A stretch of DNA of 64,000 nt from Pseudomonas parafulva (GTDB lineage: Bacteria > Pseudomonadota > Gammaproteobacteria > Pseudomonadales > Pseudomonadaceae), in assembly GCF_000800255.1 (NCBI RefSeq), contig NZ_CP009747.1, positions 2,542,001 through 2,606,000 of the forward strand, written 5' to 3'. Below the pieces are notes generated by a model. That model was given only the letters and a program-made list of their open reading frames with translations. It did no database searches and was not told the origin of the DNA. Shown here one piece after another: positions 28,612 through 37,772 of the stretch (position 1 is its first letter; each line of letters starts with the position of its first letter). Both the position numbers and the translations under genes were made by a program.

Positions 28612-29922
28612 TCAACCTACGCGCTTGTCGGGATTGTGGTAGAGATCAGCGAACATGTCGGCCATGGCCTCCTCGCTGGGATCTTCCTGCAACTGCACAC
28701 TGACAGCGCGACTGACCAATTGGTGCCGGCGCGGCAGCTGTAGATCGTCAGGAATGCGCGGACCATCGGTGAGATAGGCCACGGGCAGTTCATGACTGAT
28801 GGCCAGACTCAGCACTTCGCCGAGGCTGCCGGTTTCGTCGAGCTTGGTCAGGATGCACCCGGCCAGGCCACAGCGCTTGTAGCTGTGGTAGGCGGCGGTA
28901 AGCACCTGCTTCTGGCTGGTGGTGGCCAGTACCAGGTAGTTGCGCGCGGCGATGCCGCGCCCGGCCAGCGACTCGAGCTGCATGCGCAGGGCCGGGTCGC
29001 TGGCCTGCAGGCCGGCGGTATCGATCAGCACCACGCGCTTGCGCAGCAGCGGTTCCAGGGCTTGGGCCAGCGATTGGCCCGGGTCGACGTAGGTCACCGG
29101 CACGTTGAGGATGCGGCCCAGGGTCTTGAGCTGCTCCTGCGCACCGATGCGGTAGCTGTCCATGCTCACCAGCGCCAGGTTGTGCGCGCCATACTTGAGC
29201 ACGTAGCGCGCCGCCAGCTTGGCCAGGGTGGTGGTCTTGCCCATGCCGGCCGGACCGACCATGGCGATCACCCCACCCTCTTCCAGCGGCTCGACCTCCG
29301 GCACCTGGATCAAGCGCGCCAGATGCGCCAGGACCATGCGCCAGGCCTGGCGCGGCTCGTCGATCTCGCCGGCCAGTTGCAGCAGCTCGCGGGCGATCGG
29401 ACCGGACAGGCCCAGGCGCTGCAAGCGCCGCCAGAGATTGGCCTGCTGGGGCTTGTTGCCCTGCAGTTGGCCCCAGGCGAGCGAGCCGAGCTGCACTTCG
29501 AGCAATTCGCGCAGGCCCGAGAGCTCGGAGCGCATGGCGTCGAACACGCGGCGATCGACGCCCGACACGGCCGCAGCCGGCGCGGCAGCGGGCGCCTCGA
29601 CATGCGGCTCGACCAGCGGTTCAGAGGCGGTCAGCGAAAGGCCGGCGAACAGTTGACGGTTGCCCGCCTCGACGTCGCCACGCCCGTCCAGTTCGGCCTG
29701 GGCGGTAGCGATACGCGATTGGGTCTTGCGCAGCTCGTCTTCCAGCTCCAGGTTGGGCACGCGCGGGGCCAGGGCGGACAGTGTGTAGTCCAGCGCGGCC
29801 GTGAGCTCGACACCACCGGCAATGCGCCGGTTGCCGATGATCGCGGCATCGGCACCAAGCTCATCGCGGACCAGTTTCATGGCCTGACGCATGTCGGCGG
29901 CGAAAAAACGCTTAACTTGCAT
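28612..29922 (-). CDS. flhF: Polar flagellum placement GTPase FlhF
   Basis: A 436-residue SRP-type GTPase. The N-terminal basic/variable domain (MQVKRFFAADMRQAMKLVRDELG) is followed by an NG domain with G1 VGPAGMGKTTTLAKLAA, G3 VLIDTAGLQ and G4 TKLDE. FlhF recruits the first flagellar components to the cell pole. It starts 11 nt after flhA. Confidence 0.95.
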   Translation of the reverse strand: MQVKRFFAADMRQAMKLVRDELGADAAIIGNRRIAGGVELTAALDYTLSALAPRVPNLELEDELRKTQSRIATAQAELDGRGDVEAGNRQLFAGLSLTASEPLVEPHVEAPAAAPAAAVSGVDRRVFDAMRSELSGLRELLEVQLGSLAWGQLQGNKPQQANLWRRLQRLGLSGPIARELLQLAGEIDEPRQAWRMVLAHLARLIQVPEVEPLEEGGVIAMVGPAGMGKTTTLAKLAARYVLKYGAHNLALVSMDSYRIGAQEQLKTLGRILNVPVTYVDPGQSLAQALEPLLRKRVVLIDTAGLQASDPALRMQLESLAGRGIAARNYLVLATTSQKQVLTAAYHSYKRCGLAGCILTKLDETGSLGEVLSLAISHELPVAYLTDGPRIPDDLQLPRRHQLVSRAVSVQLQEDPSEEAMADMFADLYHNPDKRVG

Positions 29923-29933
29923 AACCCACTACC

Positions 29934-32063
29934 TCAGCCGTTAGGGCCCACGGTGGCAACGATGGTGACTTGCTTGTTGTCCGGTATTTCCTGGTAGGCC
30001 AGCACGTGCAGATTGGGCACGGCCAGACGACCGAATCTCGACAGCATGGCGCGGATGGGACCGGCCACCAGGAGAATGGCCGGCTGGCCCTGCATCTCCT
30101 GGCGCTGCGCCGCCTCGATGAGCGAACGCTGCAGCTTCTCGGCCATGCTCGGCTCCAGGAGAACACCGTCTTCCTGACCTTGCCCGGCCCGTTGCAGACT
30201 ATTGAGCAAGATCTGTTCCAACCTGGGCTCCAAGGTGATCACAGGCAGCTCGGACTCAGTGCCTACAATGCTTTGCACGATGGCGCGGGACAAGCCGACC
30301 CGCACCGAGGCCACCAGCGCGGCGGTATCTTGACTCTTGGCCGCATTGTTGGCGATGGCTTCGGCAATGCTGCGGATGTCACGCACCGGCACCTGCTCGG
30401 AGAGCAACGCCTGCAAGACCTTGAGCAGCCCCGACAAGGAAATGACGCCTGGCACCAGTTCCTCTGCAAGTTTGGGCGAGGCTTTGGCCAGCACTTGCAG
30501 CAACTGCTGGACCTCTTCGTGGCCGATCAGCTCGTGGCAGTGCTTCTGCAGAATCTGGTTCAGGTGCGTGGCAACCACGGTACTGGCATCGACCACCGTA
30601 TAGCCCAGCGACTGCGCCTGGGCGCGCTGGGCGACATCGATCCACACCGCCTCCAGGCCGAAGGCCGGGTCGCGCGCAGCGATACCGTTGAGGCTGCCGA
30701 ACACTTGACCGGGGTTGATGGCCAACTCGCGGTCCGGATAGATCTCGGCCTCGGCCAGGATCACGCCCATCAGCGTGAGACGGTAAGCGCTGGGCTGCAG
30801 GTCGAGGTTGTCGCGAATGTGCACGGTGGGCATGAGGAAGCCCAGGTCCTGGGACAGCTTCTTGCGCACGCCCTTGATCCGCGCCAGCAGTTGCCCGCCC
30901 TGGTTGCGGTCGACCAGGGGAATCAGCCGATAGCCGACCTCCAGACCGATCATGTCGATCGGTGTGACGTCGTCCCAGCCCAACTCCTTGGTTTCCATCG
31001 CACGCTGCGGCGAAGGCAGCAGATCCTGCTGGCGCTGGGCCTCCTGCAGGGCCGTCTGCTTGGCCTTCTGCTGCTTCTTCCACACCAGGTAAGCGCCGCC
31101 GCCGGCCAGCAGGCCGAGGCTGAGGAAGGCGATGTGCGGCATGCCCGGCACCAGGCCCATGACCACCATCAAGCCGCCGGAGACGGCCAGCGCCTTGGGC
31201 GAGTCGAACATCTGCCGGTTGATCAGCTTGCCCATGTCCTCGGAGCCCGAGGCGCGGGTGACCATGATCGCGGCGGCGGTGGACAGCAGCAGCGACGGCA
31301 ACTGCGCCACCAAACCGTCACCGATGGTGAGCAGCGCGTAGACCTTGCCGGCATCGCTGAAGCTCATGCCGTGCTGGAGCATGCCGATGAGCATGCCGCC
31401 GATGAGGTTGATGAACAGGATCAGCAGGCCAGCGACGGCGTCGCCCCGGACGAATTTGCTGGCACCGTCCATCGAGCCGTAGAACTCGGCCTCCTGGGCC
31501 ACTTCGGCACGACGCGCCTTGGCCTGGGCCTGGTCGATCAGGCCGGCGTTGAGGTCGGCGTCGATGGCCATCTGCTTGCCGGGCATGGCGTCCAGGGTGA
31601 AACGCGCGCTCACTTCCGAGATACGCCCGGCACCTTTGGTCACCACCACGAAGTTGATGATCATGAGGATGGCGAACACCACCGCACCGACCACGTAGTT
31701 GCCACCGATCACCACTTCGCCGAACGCCTGGATCACCTTGCCCGCCGCGCCATGCCCTTCCTGGCCGTGGAGCATCACCACGCGCGTGGAGGCCACGTTC
31801 AGCGCCAGACGCAGCAGCGTGGCCACCAGCAGGATGGTCGGGAAGGCGGCGAAGTCCAGCGGGCGCAGGGCGTACACGCAGACCAGCAACACCACGATGG
31901 ACAGGGCGATGTTGAAGGTGAAGAACACGTCGAGCAGGAACGGCGGGATGGGCAACATCATCATTGCCAGCATCACCAGCAGCAACAGCGGCACACCCAG
32001 GTTCCCCCGGCCTAGACCGGCCAGGTTATTGCGGGCGTTGCTGAGTAACTGAGCGCGATCCAC
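29934..32063 (-). CDS. flhA: Flagellar export gate protein FlhA
   Basis: A 709-residue export-gate protein with eight predicted membrane helices in the N-terminal half (LGVPLLLLVMLAMMMLPIPPF onward), the FHIPEP-region segment around VVVTKGAGRISEVSARFTLDAMPGKQM, and a large cytoplasmic domain for chaperone docking. The GTG at 32063 follows AGAGGA with suitable spacing and gives the usual length; the frame is open 24 codons further upstream. Confidence 0.95.
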   Translation of the reverse strand: MDRAQLLSNARNNLAGLGRGNLGVPLLLLVMLAMMMLPIPPFLLDVFFTFNIALSIVVLLVCVYALRPLDFAAFPTILLVATLLRLALNVASTRVVMLHGQEGHGAAGKVIQAFGEVVIGGNYVVGAVVFAILMIINFVVVTKGAGRISEVSARFTLDAMPGKQMAIDADLNAGLIDQAQAKARRAEVAQEAEFYGSMDGASKFVRGDAVAGLLILFINLIGGMLIGMLQHGMSFSDAGKVYALLTIGDGLVAQLPSLLLSTAAAIMVTRASGSEDMGKLINRQMFDSPKALAVSGGLMVVMGLVPGMPHIAFLSLGLLAGGGAYLVWKKQQKAKQTALQEAQRQQDLLPSPQRAMETKELGWDDVTPIDMIGLEVGYRLIPLVDRNQGGQLLARIKGVRKKLSQDLGFLMPTVHIRDNLDLQPSAYRLTLMGVILAEAEIYPDRELAINPGQVFGSLNGIAARDPAFGLEAVWIDVAQRAQAQSLGYTVVDASTVVATHLNQILQKHCHELIGHEEVQQLLQVLAKASPKLAEELVPGVISLSGLLKVLQALLSEQVPVRDIRSIAEAIANNAAKSQDTAALVASVRVGLSRAIVQSIVGTESELPVITLEPRLEQILLNSLQRAGQGQEDGVLLEPSMAEKLQRSLIEAAQRQEMQGQPAILLVAGPIRAMLSRFGRLAVPNLHVLAYQEIPDNKQVTIVATVGPNG

Positions 32064-32119
32064 CGGGTATCCTCTTCGAGCAGAAACTTGACGCCTGGAC
32101 AGCGCCTGGGCGGTGCTCT

Positions 32120-32134
32120 GCAAGAAGCTTTCCA
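32120..32134 (-). promoter_or_regulatory. Sigma-54 promoter upstream of flhA
   Basis: The minus strand reads TGGAAAG-CTTC-TTGC, with GG and GC exactly 10 nt apart. The GC lies about 57 nt before the flhA GTG. FleQ-activated sigma-54 transcription of flhA is known in Pseudomonas. Confidence 0.65.
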
Positions 32135-32152
32135 ACTTTGCCTGGGATGCGA

Positions 32153-32197
32153 TAGGGCGTGGTCCCGGTGGGGGCGGCGGTTCGCCGCAGCGCCCTA
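32153..32197. repeat. GC-rich nested inverted repeat between flhB and flhA
   Basis: Outer arms TAGGGCG / CGCCCTA enclose a second stem CGGCG-GTT-CGCCG. It may be a terminator for the flhB transcript or a REP-like element; no U-tract follows on the minus strand. Confidence 0.5.
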
Positions 32198-32229
32198 GCG
32201 GTGACCGAGCGGGACGCTCTGCGACACGC

Positions 32230-33372
32230 TCAACTGTCGCGGCGAAGATCTGGCGGAATCGGCAGGTCCTTGTTCAGCGGATCCGGGGCCTTGCCGCGTC
32301 CCGAGCGGTACTGGCGAATCTGGAAGACGTAGGCCAACACCTGCGCCACGGCCAGGTACAGGCCCGCCGGAATCTCGTTTTCCAGCTCGGTGGAGTAGTA
32401 GATCGCCCGCGCCAGCTCGGGCGACTCGAGGATCTGCACCTTGTGCTCCTGGCCGATCTCGCGAATCTTCAAGGCCAGGAAATCCGTGCCTTTGGCCAGC
32501 AGCAGCGGCGCCGAACCGCCCTTTTCCGGGTCGTACTTCAGGGCCACGGCATAGTGGGTCGGGTTGGTGATGATGACGTCGGCTTCCGGCACCGCCGCCA
32601 TCATGCGCCGCTGAGAAGCCTCGCGCTGCAACTGACGAATACGCTGCTTGACCTCGGGCTTGCCCTCCATGTCCTTGTACTCATCGCGCACCTCCTGCTT
32701 GGTCATCTTCAACTTCTTGTGCGTCTGCCAAAGCTGGAACGGCACATCCGCCAGGGCGATCAGCAGCAACCCCGACGCCATCCACAACGCGCTCCACCCG
32801 ACCACCTGGACGCTGTGAATGATCGCCTGCTCCAGCGGCTCCTTGGCGATCGCCAGCAATGCCTCGCGGTCGTTGGTCAACACCACCAGCGCGACCACCA
32901 ACACCAGGCAGAACTTGGCCAGCGCCTTGAACAGTTCGGTCAGCGAATTGAGCGAGAACATGCGCTTGATCCCCGACAACGGGTTCATTCGGCTGAACTT
33001 GGGCTGCAACAGCGAACCGGAAAAGATGAAGCCCCCCAGCACGACGGGCATCACCAGCGACAGCACGAACAGCAGCACCAGCACCGGCTGAGTGGCCCAG
33101 ATGGCCATCTTGCCCGAGGCCATGAGGAACGCGCCCATCGAGCGCTCGTCCACCAGCACTTCGCGCGACAGGGTGAAGTTCATGCGCATCAGGGTCATCA
33201 GCGTCTCGGCCAGATAGCCGCCGAAGGCCAGCAAGGCACCGGCGCCGCCAAGGGTGATGGCGAAGGTGTTGAGCTCCTTGGAACGCGCGATCTCGCCTTT
33301 TTCGCGGGAGTCGCGCTTGCGTTTGTCGGTGGGTTCCTCGGTCTTGTCCTGACCGCTCTCGCTCTCGGCCAT
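32230..33372 (-). CDS. flhB: Flagellar export switch protein FlhB
   Basis: A 380-residue protein with four membrane helices, and a C-terminal domain with the autocleavage motif NPTH at residues 270-273. It controls the change from rod/hook to filament export, sensing hook length via FliK. The basic N-terminus (TEEPTDKRKRDSREKGEIARS) is typical. It follows fliR by 2 nt. Compare flhX at 12006, which resembles the part after NPTH. Confidence 0.95.
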   Translation of the reverse strand: MAESESGQDKTEEPTDKRKRDSREKGEIARSKELNTFAITLGGAGALLAFGGYLAETLMTLMRMNFTLSREVLVDERSMGAFLMASGKMAIWATQPVLVLLFVLSLVMPVVLGGFIFSGSLLQPKFSRMNPLSGIKRMFSLNSLTELFKALAKFCLVLVVALVVLTNDREALLAIAKEPLEQAIIHSVQVVGWSALWMASGLLLIALADVPFQLWQTHKKLKMTKQEVRDEYKDMEGKPEVKQRIRQLQREASQRRMMAAVPEADVIITNPTHYAVALKYDPEKGGSAPLLLAKGTDFLALKIREIGQEHKVQILESPELARAIYYSTELENEIPAGLYLAVAQVLAYVFQIRQYRSGRGKAPDPLNKDLPIPPDLRRDS

Positions 33373-33374
33373 GC

Positions 33375-34151
33375 TCAGCGCACCCGTGCCAGCTCACGCA
33401 GCCACTGCAAGGCCTCGCTGGCCAGCTGCTGATAGTGGGAAAGGATATCGGCCAGGCCGACCCAGAATACGCCGAGCCCCAGCACCAGGGTCAGCGGAAA
33501 ACCGATGGAGAAGATATTGAGTTGCGGCGCCGCGCGGGTCATCACGCCGAAGGCGATGTTGACCACCAGCAGCGCGGTGATCACCGGCAGGATCAACACC
33601 ACCCCCGCACCCAGCACCCACCCCAGGCGACCGGCGATATCCCAGAAGTGCTCGACCACCAGCGCGTTGCCGATCGGCAAGGTGGTGAAGCTCTCGGTGA
33701 GCACCTCGATGACCACCAGGTGGCCGTTCATCAACAGGAACAGCACGCTCACCAGCATGGTCAGGAACTGGCCGACCACCGCCACGTTGACGCCGTTGGC
33801 GGGGTCGATCATCGAGGCCATGGCCATGCCCATCTGAATCGCCACGATCTGGCCGGCGATGACGAAGGCCTGGAACAGCATCTGCAACGAAAAGCCGAAC
33901 AGTGCGCCGACGATGATCTGCTCGGCGCACAGCAGCACGCCGCGCAGGCTCAGGGGCTCGAACTCGGGCATCGGCGGCAGGCCGGGCACTATCACCACGG
34001 TGATCGCCAGCGCCGCGTACAGGCGAATGCGCGCAGGTAGCATGCGGGTACCGAACACGGGCATGGTCATCAGCACCGCGGTGACCCGAAACAGCGGCAG
34101 GATGAAGGTGGCGACCCAGGTGCCGATCTGCGCAGCGGTCAGCTCGAGCAT
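33375..34151 (-). CDS. fliR: Flagellar export gate protein FliR
   Basis: A 258-residue hydrophobic protein with about six helices (FVIAGQIVAIQMGMAMASMIDP is the conserved central segment). With FliP and FliQ it builds the export pore complex. It starts 7 nt after fliQ and is followed immediately by flhB. Confidence 0.94.
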   Translation of the reverse strand: MLELTAAQIGTWVATFILPLFRVTAVLMTMPVFGTRMLPARIRLYAALAITVVIVPGLPPMPEFEPLSLRGVLLCAEQIIVGALFGFSLQMLFQAFVIAGQIVAIQMGMAMASMIDPANGVNVAVVGQFLTMLVSVLFLLMNGHLVVIEVLTESFTTLPIGNALVVEHFWDIAGRLGWVLGAGVVLILPVITALLVVNIAFGVMTRAAPQLNIFSIGFPLTLVLGLGVFWVGLADILSHYQQLASEALQWLRELARVR

Positions 34152-34158
34152 GCGCCGC

Positions 34159-34428
34159 TCACCCGATCAACTGCGGAATGCCGCTGTACAGGCCGGTCAT
34201 GTACTCCATGAACTTCTGCACCAGCCACGGCCCGACCACGATCAGCGTGACCAGCATCACCAGCAGGCGCGGCAGGAAGCTCAGGGTCTGTTCGTTGATC
34301 TGCGTGGCGGCCTGGAAGATCGCCACCACCAGGCCGACCAGCAAGCTGGGCACCACCAGCACGGCCACCATCATGGCGGTCAGCCAGAGCGCCTCGCGAA
34401 ACAGGTCGACTGCGATTTCCGGGGTCAT
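34159..34428 (-). CDS. fliQ: Flagellar export gate protein FliQ
   Basis: An 89-residue protein with two membrane helices (ALWLTAMMVAVLVVPSLLVGLVVAIFQAATQINE and LLVMLVTLIVVGPWLVQKFMEYM). It forms the FliPQR core of the exporter. It is encoded between fliP and fliR. Confidence 0.95.
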   Translation of the reverse strand: MTPEIAVDLFREALWLTAMMVAVLVVPSLLVGLVVAIFQAATQINEQTLSFLPRLLVMLVTLIVVGPWLVQKFMEYMTGLYSGIPQLIG

Positions 34429-34449
34429 GCGACACCTCCTGGAGCGGGC

Positions 34450-35205
34450 TCAGACACCGCCGAAACTGCCGGCCAGCGTACCCATGATCAACGCCCAGCC
34501 ATCGACCAGGACGAACAGCATGATCTTGAACGGCAGCGAAATGATCAACGGCGAGAGCATCATCATGCCCATCGCCATCAGCACACTGGCGACCACCATG
34601 TCGATGATCAGAAACGGGATGAAGATCATGAAGCCGATCTGGAACGCGGTCTTGAGCTCCGAGGTGACGAACGCCGGGACCAGAATGGTCAGCGGCGCCT
34701 GGTCGGGGCTGGCGATGTCGGTGCGCTTGGACAGGCGCATGAACAGGTCCAGGTCACTCTGCCGGGTCTGCGCCAGCATGAAGTCCTTCAGCGGGCCCTG
34801 GGCCTTGTCGATCGCCTGCTGGGCGGTCATCTGCTCGTTCAGGTAGGGCTGCAGGGCATCGCGGTTCACCCGGTCGAACACCGGCGCCATGATGAACATC
34901 GTCAGGAACAGCGCCATGCCGGTCAGCAACTGGTTCGAGGGCGTCTGCTGCAGGCCCAGGGCCTGACGCAGGATGGAGAAGACGATGATGATGCGGGTGA
35001 AGCTGGTCATCAGAATGACGAACGCTGGAATGAAGCTCAGCGCCGTCATGATCAGCAAAATCTGCAGGCTGACCGAATATTCCTGTTGGCCGTTCGGCCC
35101 GTTGCTCAAGGTGATGGCCGGGATCGACAACGGATCGGCGGCCAAGGCCAGCGGCGCGGCCAGCAGCAGCGCCAGGGTCAGGATCGTGCGCAACGCGCGG
35201 TTCAT
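34450..35205 (-). CDS. fliP: Flagellar export gate protein FliP
   Basis: A 251-residue protein with a cleavable signal ([12 protein letters not shown]), the conserved [17 protein letters not shown] segment and [17 protein letters not shown], and C-terminal helices ([17 protein letters not shown]). Five copies form the pore. The start overlaps fliO by 4 nt. Confidence 0.95.
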   Translation of the reverse strand: MNRALRTILTLALLLAAPLALAADPLSIPAITLSNGPNGQQEYSVSLQILLIMTALSFIPAFVILMTSFTRIIIVFSILRQALGLQQTPSNQLLTGMALFLTMFIMAPVFDRVNRDALQPYLNEQMTAQQAIDKAQGPLKDFMLAQTRQSDLDLFMRLSKRTDIASPDQAPLTILVPAFVTSELKTAFQIGFMIFIPFLIIDMVVASVLMAMGMMMLSPLIISLPFKIMLFVLVDGWALIMGTLAGSFGGV

Positions 35206-35657
35206 CGGCGGTTGTCCTTGTCGTGCTTGCCATCCTTGCCCATCAATTCGAGCAGGCGCTGGGCAAACTCCGGCGCGGCCTGGCGCGCGCTGTCCGGCAC
35301 CGGCACGGGTTCGGCCAGCACATGCAGGGCTTCGATGCTGCCAGGGCTGTGACCGATGAGAATCTGCTCCTTGCCCACCTGCACCAGCACCAGCCGATCC
35401 CGCGGCCCCAGGGCTCGGCTGCCGAGGATCTCGATGACCTGGCCGCCACGCGGTTGCGCCAGTTGCATGCGCCGCAGCAACCAGGCCAGCAGGAAGATCA
35501 CCCCGACCACCAACAGCAGGCCCAGGACCATCTGCGCCAGTTGTCCGCTCAGGCTGTCAGGCGCGGGGGCCGTGGCGGGCGCCGGCGCGACGGCAGCGCT
35601 GGCCAGCACCGCCTCGCTGGCGAGCAGGGCCGCGCAGGCGCCCAGGGCGCGAATCAT
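35202..35657 (-). CDS. fliO: Flagellar export assembly protein FliO
   Basis: A 151-residue protein with an N-terminal signal-like segment, an Ala/Pro-rich linker, a membrane helix ([22 protein letters not shown]) and a small cytoplasmic domain ([21 protein letters not shown]) of FliO type. It helps FliP assemble. The ATG at 35657 is used; a GTG at 35666, touching the fliN stop, would add three residues. Neither has an ideal ribosome-binding site. Confidence 0.9.
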   Translation of the reverse strand: MIRALGACAALLASEAVLASAAVAPAPATAPAPDSLSGQLAQMVLGLLLVVGVIFLLAWLLRRMQLAQPRGGQVIEILGSRALGPRDRLVLVQVGKEQILIGHSPGSIEALHVLAEPVPVPDSARQAAPEFAQRLLELMGKDGKHDKDNRR

Positions 35658-35666
35658 GGCCTTCAC

Positions 35667-36134
35667 TCAGCGCAGCTTCTTGATGCGTTCGCTTGGGCTG
35701 ATCACGTCGGTCAGGCGGATGCCGAACTTCTCGTTGACCACCACAACCTCGCCGTGCGCGATCAGGGTACCGTTGACCAGTACGTCGAGCGGCTCACCGG
35801 CCAGGCGGTCGAGCTCGATCACCGAGCCCTGGTTCAGTTGCAACAGGTTGCGGATGCTGATTTCCGTGGCGCCCACTTCCATCGAGATGCTCACCGGAAT
35901 GTCCAGGATCACATCCAGGTTCGGGCCTTCGAGGCTGACGTTCTCGTTCGGCCGTGGCGAGCTGGCGAACTCTTCCATCGGCAAGCGACCGGGGCCGGAG
36001 GCGCGTCCGGCATCGGCGGCCAGCAGCGCGTCGATGTCAGCCTGGCCGGCATCGCCGGTCTCTTCCAGGGCCGCGGCCCACTCATCGGCCAGGGCCTGTT
36101 CCTCCGGGGAGGTGATCTCGTTTTCGTTAGCCAT
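35667..36134 (-). CDS. fliN: Flagellar C-ring switch protein FliN
   Basis: 155 residues. The C-terminal SpoA domain is conserved (VILDIPVSISMEVGATEISIRNLLQLNQGSVIELDRLAGEPLDVLVNG), after an acidic N-terminal tail of about 70 residues. It builds the lower C ring with FliM and receives FliH. It is placed between fliM and fliO. Confidence 0.95.
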   Translation of the reverse strand: MANENEITSPEEQALADEWAAALEETGDAGQADIDALLAADAGRASGPGRLPMEEFASSPRPNENVSLEGPNLDVILDIPVSISMEVGATEISIRNLLQLNQGSVIELDRLAGEPLDVLVNGTLIAHGEVVVVNEKFGIRLTDVISPSERIKKLR

Positions 36135-36179
36135 AAAGTCCTCGACAAGCTTTCAATGCGTTGTACGATCGCGCCGCCG

Positions 36180-37148
36180 TCAGCGGCGCTCGATCGGATC
36201 GATGATCTGCAGCGACAGGGTGCCCTTGTGCGAGCCCAGCCGGGCCTTGAACGACGGCACACCATTGGCGCGCAGCACCAGGTTTTCAGGCAGCTCCACC
36301 GGGATCACGTCGCCGGGCTGCATGTGCAGGATGTCGCGCAGCTTGAGCTGGCGACGGGCGACGGTGGCCGAGAGCGGCACGCTGACGTCCAGCACGTCTT
36401 CGCGCAGGGCCTTGACCCAGCGCTCGTCCTGGTCGTCGAGGTCGGACTGGAAGCCCGCGTCGAGCATCTCGCGCACCGGTTCGATCATCGAATAGGGCAT
36501 GGTCACGTGCAGGTCGCCGCCACCGCCATCGAGCTCGATGTGGAACGTCGACACCACCACCGCTTCGCTGGGCCCGACGATGTTGGCCATGGCCGGGTTG
36601 ACCTCGGAGTTCATGTACTCGAAGTTCACCGGCATGATGGCCTGCCAGGCTTCCTTGAGGTCGACGAAGCACTGGTCCAGCACCATGCGCACCACGCGCA
36701 GTTCGGTGGGGGTGAATTCACGGCCTTCGATCTTGGCGTGGCGGCCGTCGCCGCCGAAGAAGTTGTCCACCAGCTTGAACACCAGCTTGGCGTCGAGGAT
36801 GAACAGCGCCGTGCCACGCAGCGGCTTGATCTTGACCAGGTTGAGGCTGGTGGGCACGTACAGCGAATGCACGTACTCACCGAACTTCATCACCTGCACG
36901 CCACCCACGGCCACATCGGCCGAGCGGCGCAGCAGGTTGAACATGCTGATGCGGGTGTAGCGGGCAAAGCGCTCGTTGATCATTTCCAGGGTCGGCATGC
37001 GACCGCGAACGATCCGATCCTGGCTGGTCAGGTCGTAGCTCTTGACGCTGCCAGGCTCGGCTGCGCTCTCGGTCTGTACCAGCCCATCGTCGACGCCATG
37101 CAACAGGGCATCGATCTCATCCTGGGACAGCAGGTCCTGCACGGCCAT
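36180..37148 (-). CDS. fliM: Flagellar motor switch protein FliM
   Basis: 322 residues with the N-terminal CheY-binding segment (DLLSQDEIDALLHGV), a CheC-like middle domain (GGxG-type GGDGRHAKIEGREFTPTE) and a C-terminal SpoA domain (ILHMQPGDVIPVELPENLVLRANG). It is the CheY-P receptor of the motor. Confidence 0.95.
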   Translation of the reverse strand: MAVQDLLSQDEIDALLHGVDDGLVQTESAAEPGSVKSYDLTSQDRIVRGRMPTLEMINERFARYTRISMFNLLRRSADVAVGGVQVMKFGEYVHSLYVPTSLNLVKIKPLRGTALFILDAKLVFKLVDNFFGGDGRHAKIEGREFTPTELRVVRMVLDQCFVDLKEAWQAIMPVNFEYMNSEVNPAMANIVGPSEAVVVSTFHIELDGGGGDLHVTMPYSMIEPVREMLDAGFQSDLDDQDERWVKALREDVLDVSVPLSATVARRQLKLRDILHMQPGDVIPVELPENLVLRANGVPSFKARLGSHKGTLSLQIIDPIERR

Positions 37149-37158
37149 CGGTCGGCTC

Positions 37159-37656
37159 CTACTGCAATACGAAATTGGTGAACAGCAGCTGGTCGATGAC
37201 CGGCTTGCCGACTTCCTTCTGCGCCACTTCCTGGACCACCGCGGTGGCCTTCTGGCGCAACATTTCCTCGCCCACGGCGCTGCTGGCCAGGCTGTCGAAG
37301 CCCTGACCGGAGAACATCATCACCAGGTTGTTGCGAATCACCGGCATGTGCACCTTGAGGGCATCGAGGTCGGCCTGGTTGCGGCCCTGCATGGTGATGC
37401 TGACCTGCATGTAGCGCTGCCGCCCGTTCTGGTTGAAATTGACCACGAAGGCCGGTGCCAGCGGCTCGTAGATTGCAGGGGGCTTGACGTTGGCCTGCGC
37501 AGGATCCGCCGCCGGTGCGGGTTCGCTCTTGTGCATGACGAACCAGGTGGCGCCCACCGACAGGCCAACGGCCAGCAGCAAGGCCAGTACCACCAACAGG
37601 ATCAGCTTGAGTTTGCCTTTAGTGGCGGGGTCTTTGACTGCGTCGCTCTTCGCCAT
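37159..37656 (-). CDS. fliL: Flagellar basal body protein FliL
   Basis: A 165-residue protein with one N-terminal membrane helix (LILLVVLALLLAVGLSVGATWFV) and a periplasmic FliL domain (YEPLAPAFVVNFNQNGRQRYMQVSITM). It supports stator function. It is the first gene of the fliLMNOPQR-flhB operon and has a sigma-54 site about 50 nt upstream. Confidence 0.94.
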   Translation of the reverse strand: MAKSDAVKDPATKGKLKLILLVVLALLLAVGLSVGATWFVMHKSEPAPAADPAQANVKPPAIYEPLAPAFVVNFNQNGRQRYMQVSITMQGRNQADLDALKVHMPVIRNNLVMMFSGQGFDSLASSAVGEEMLRQKATAVVQEVAQKEVGKPVIDQLLFTNFVLQ

Positions 37657-37707
37657 GCCAATAATCCGTCGTCCATCGTGGTTTCAAGAAAGGATGACGA
37701 GGCTTGA

Positions 37708-37722
37708 GCAAGTGTTATGCCA
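37708..37722 (-). promoter_or_regulatory. Sigma-54 promoter upstream of fliL
   Basis: The minus strand reads TGGCATAACACTTGC, with GG-N10-GC spacing and TTGCT at -12. It lies about 52 nt before the fliL ATG. Confidence 0.7.
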
Positions 37723-37739
37723 GATCTGTCGGACTGTCT

Positions 37740-37765
37740 GCAGACGCGGCTCAGGCCGCGCCTGC
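37740..37765 (-). terminator. Hairpin after fliK
   Basis: GCAGACGCGGC pairs with GCCGCGCCTGC (10 of 11 positions, the other a G-U pair in RNA) around a 4-nt loop. It follows the fliK stop by a few bases and precedes the fliL promoter, so it likely separates the two transcripts. Confidence 0.6.
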
Positions 37766-37772
37766 AGGAACG

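Noticed and set aside
29970..32015. Plus-strand frame of 681 codons opposite flhA
   Set aside because: Exact shadow of flhA with His/Gln-rich repeats; no ribosome site.
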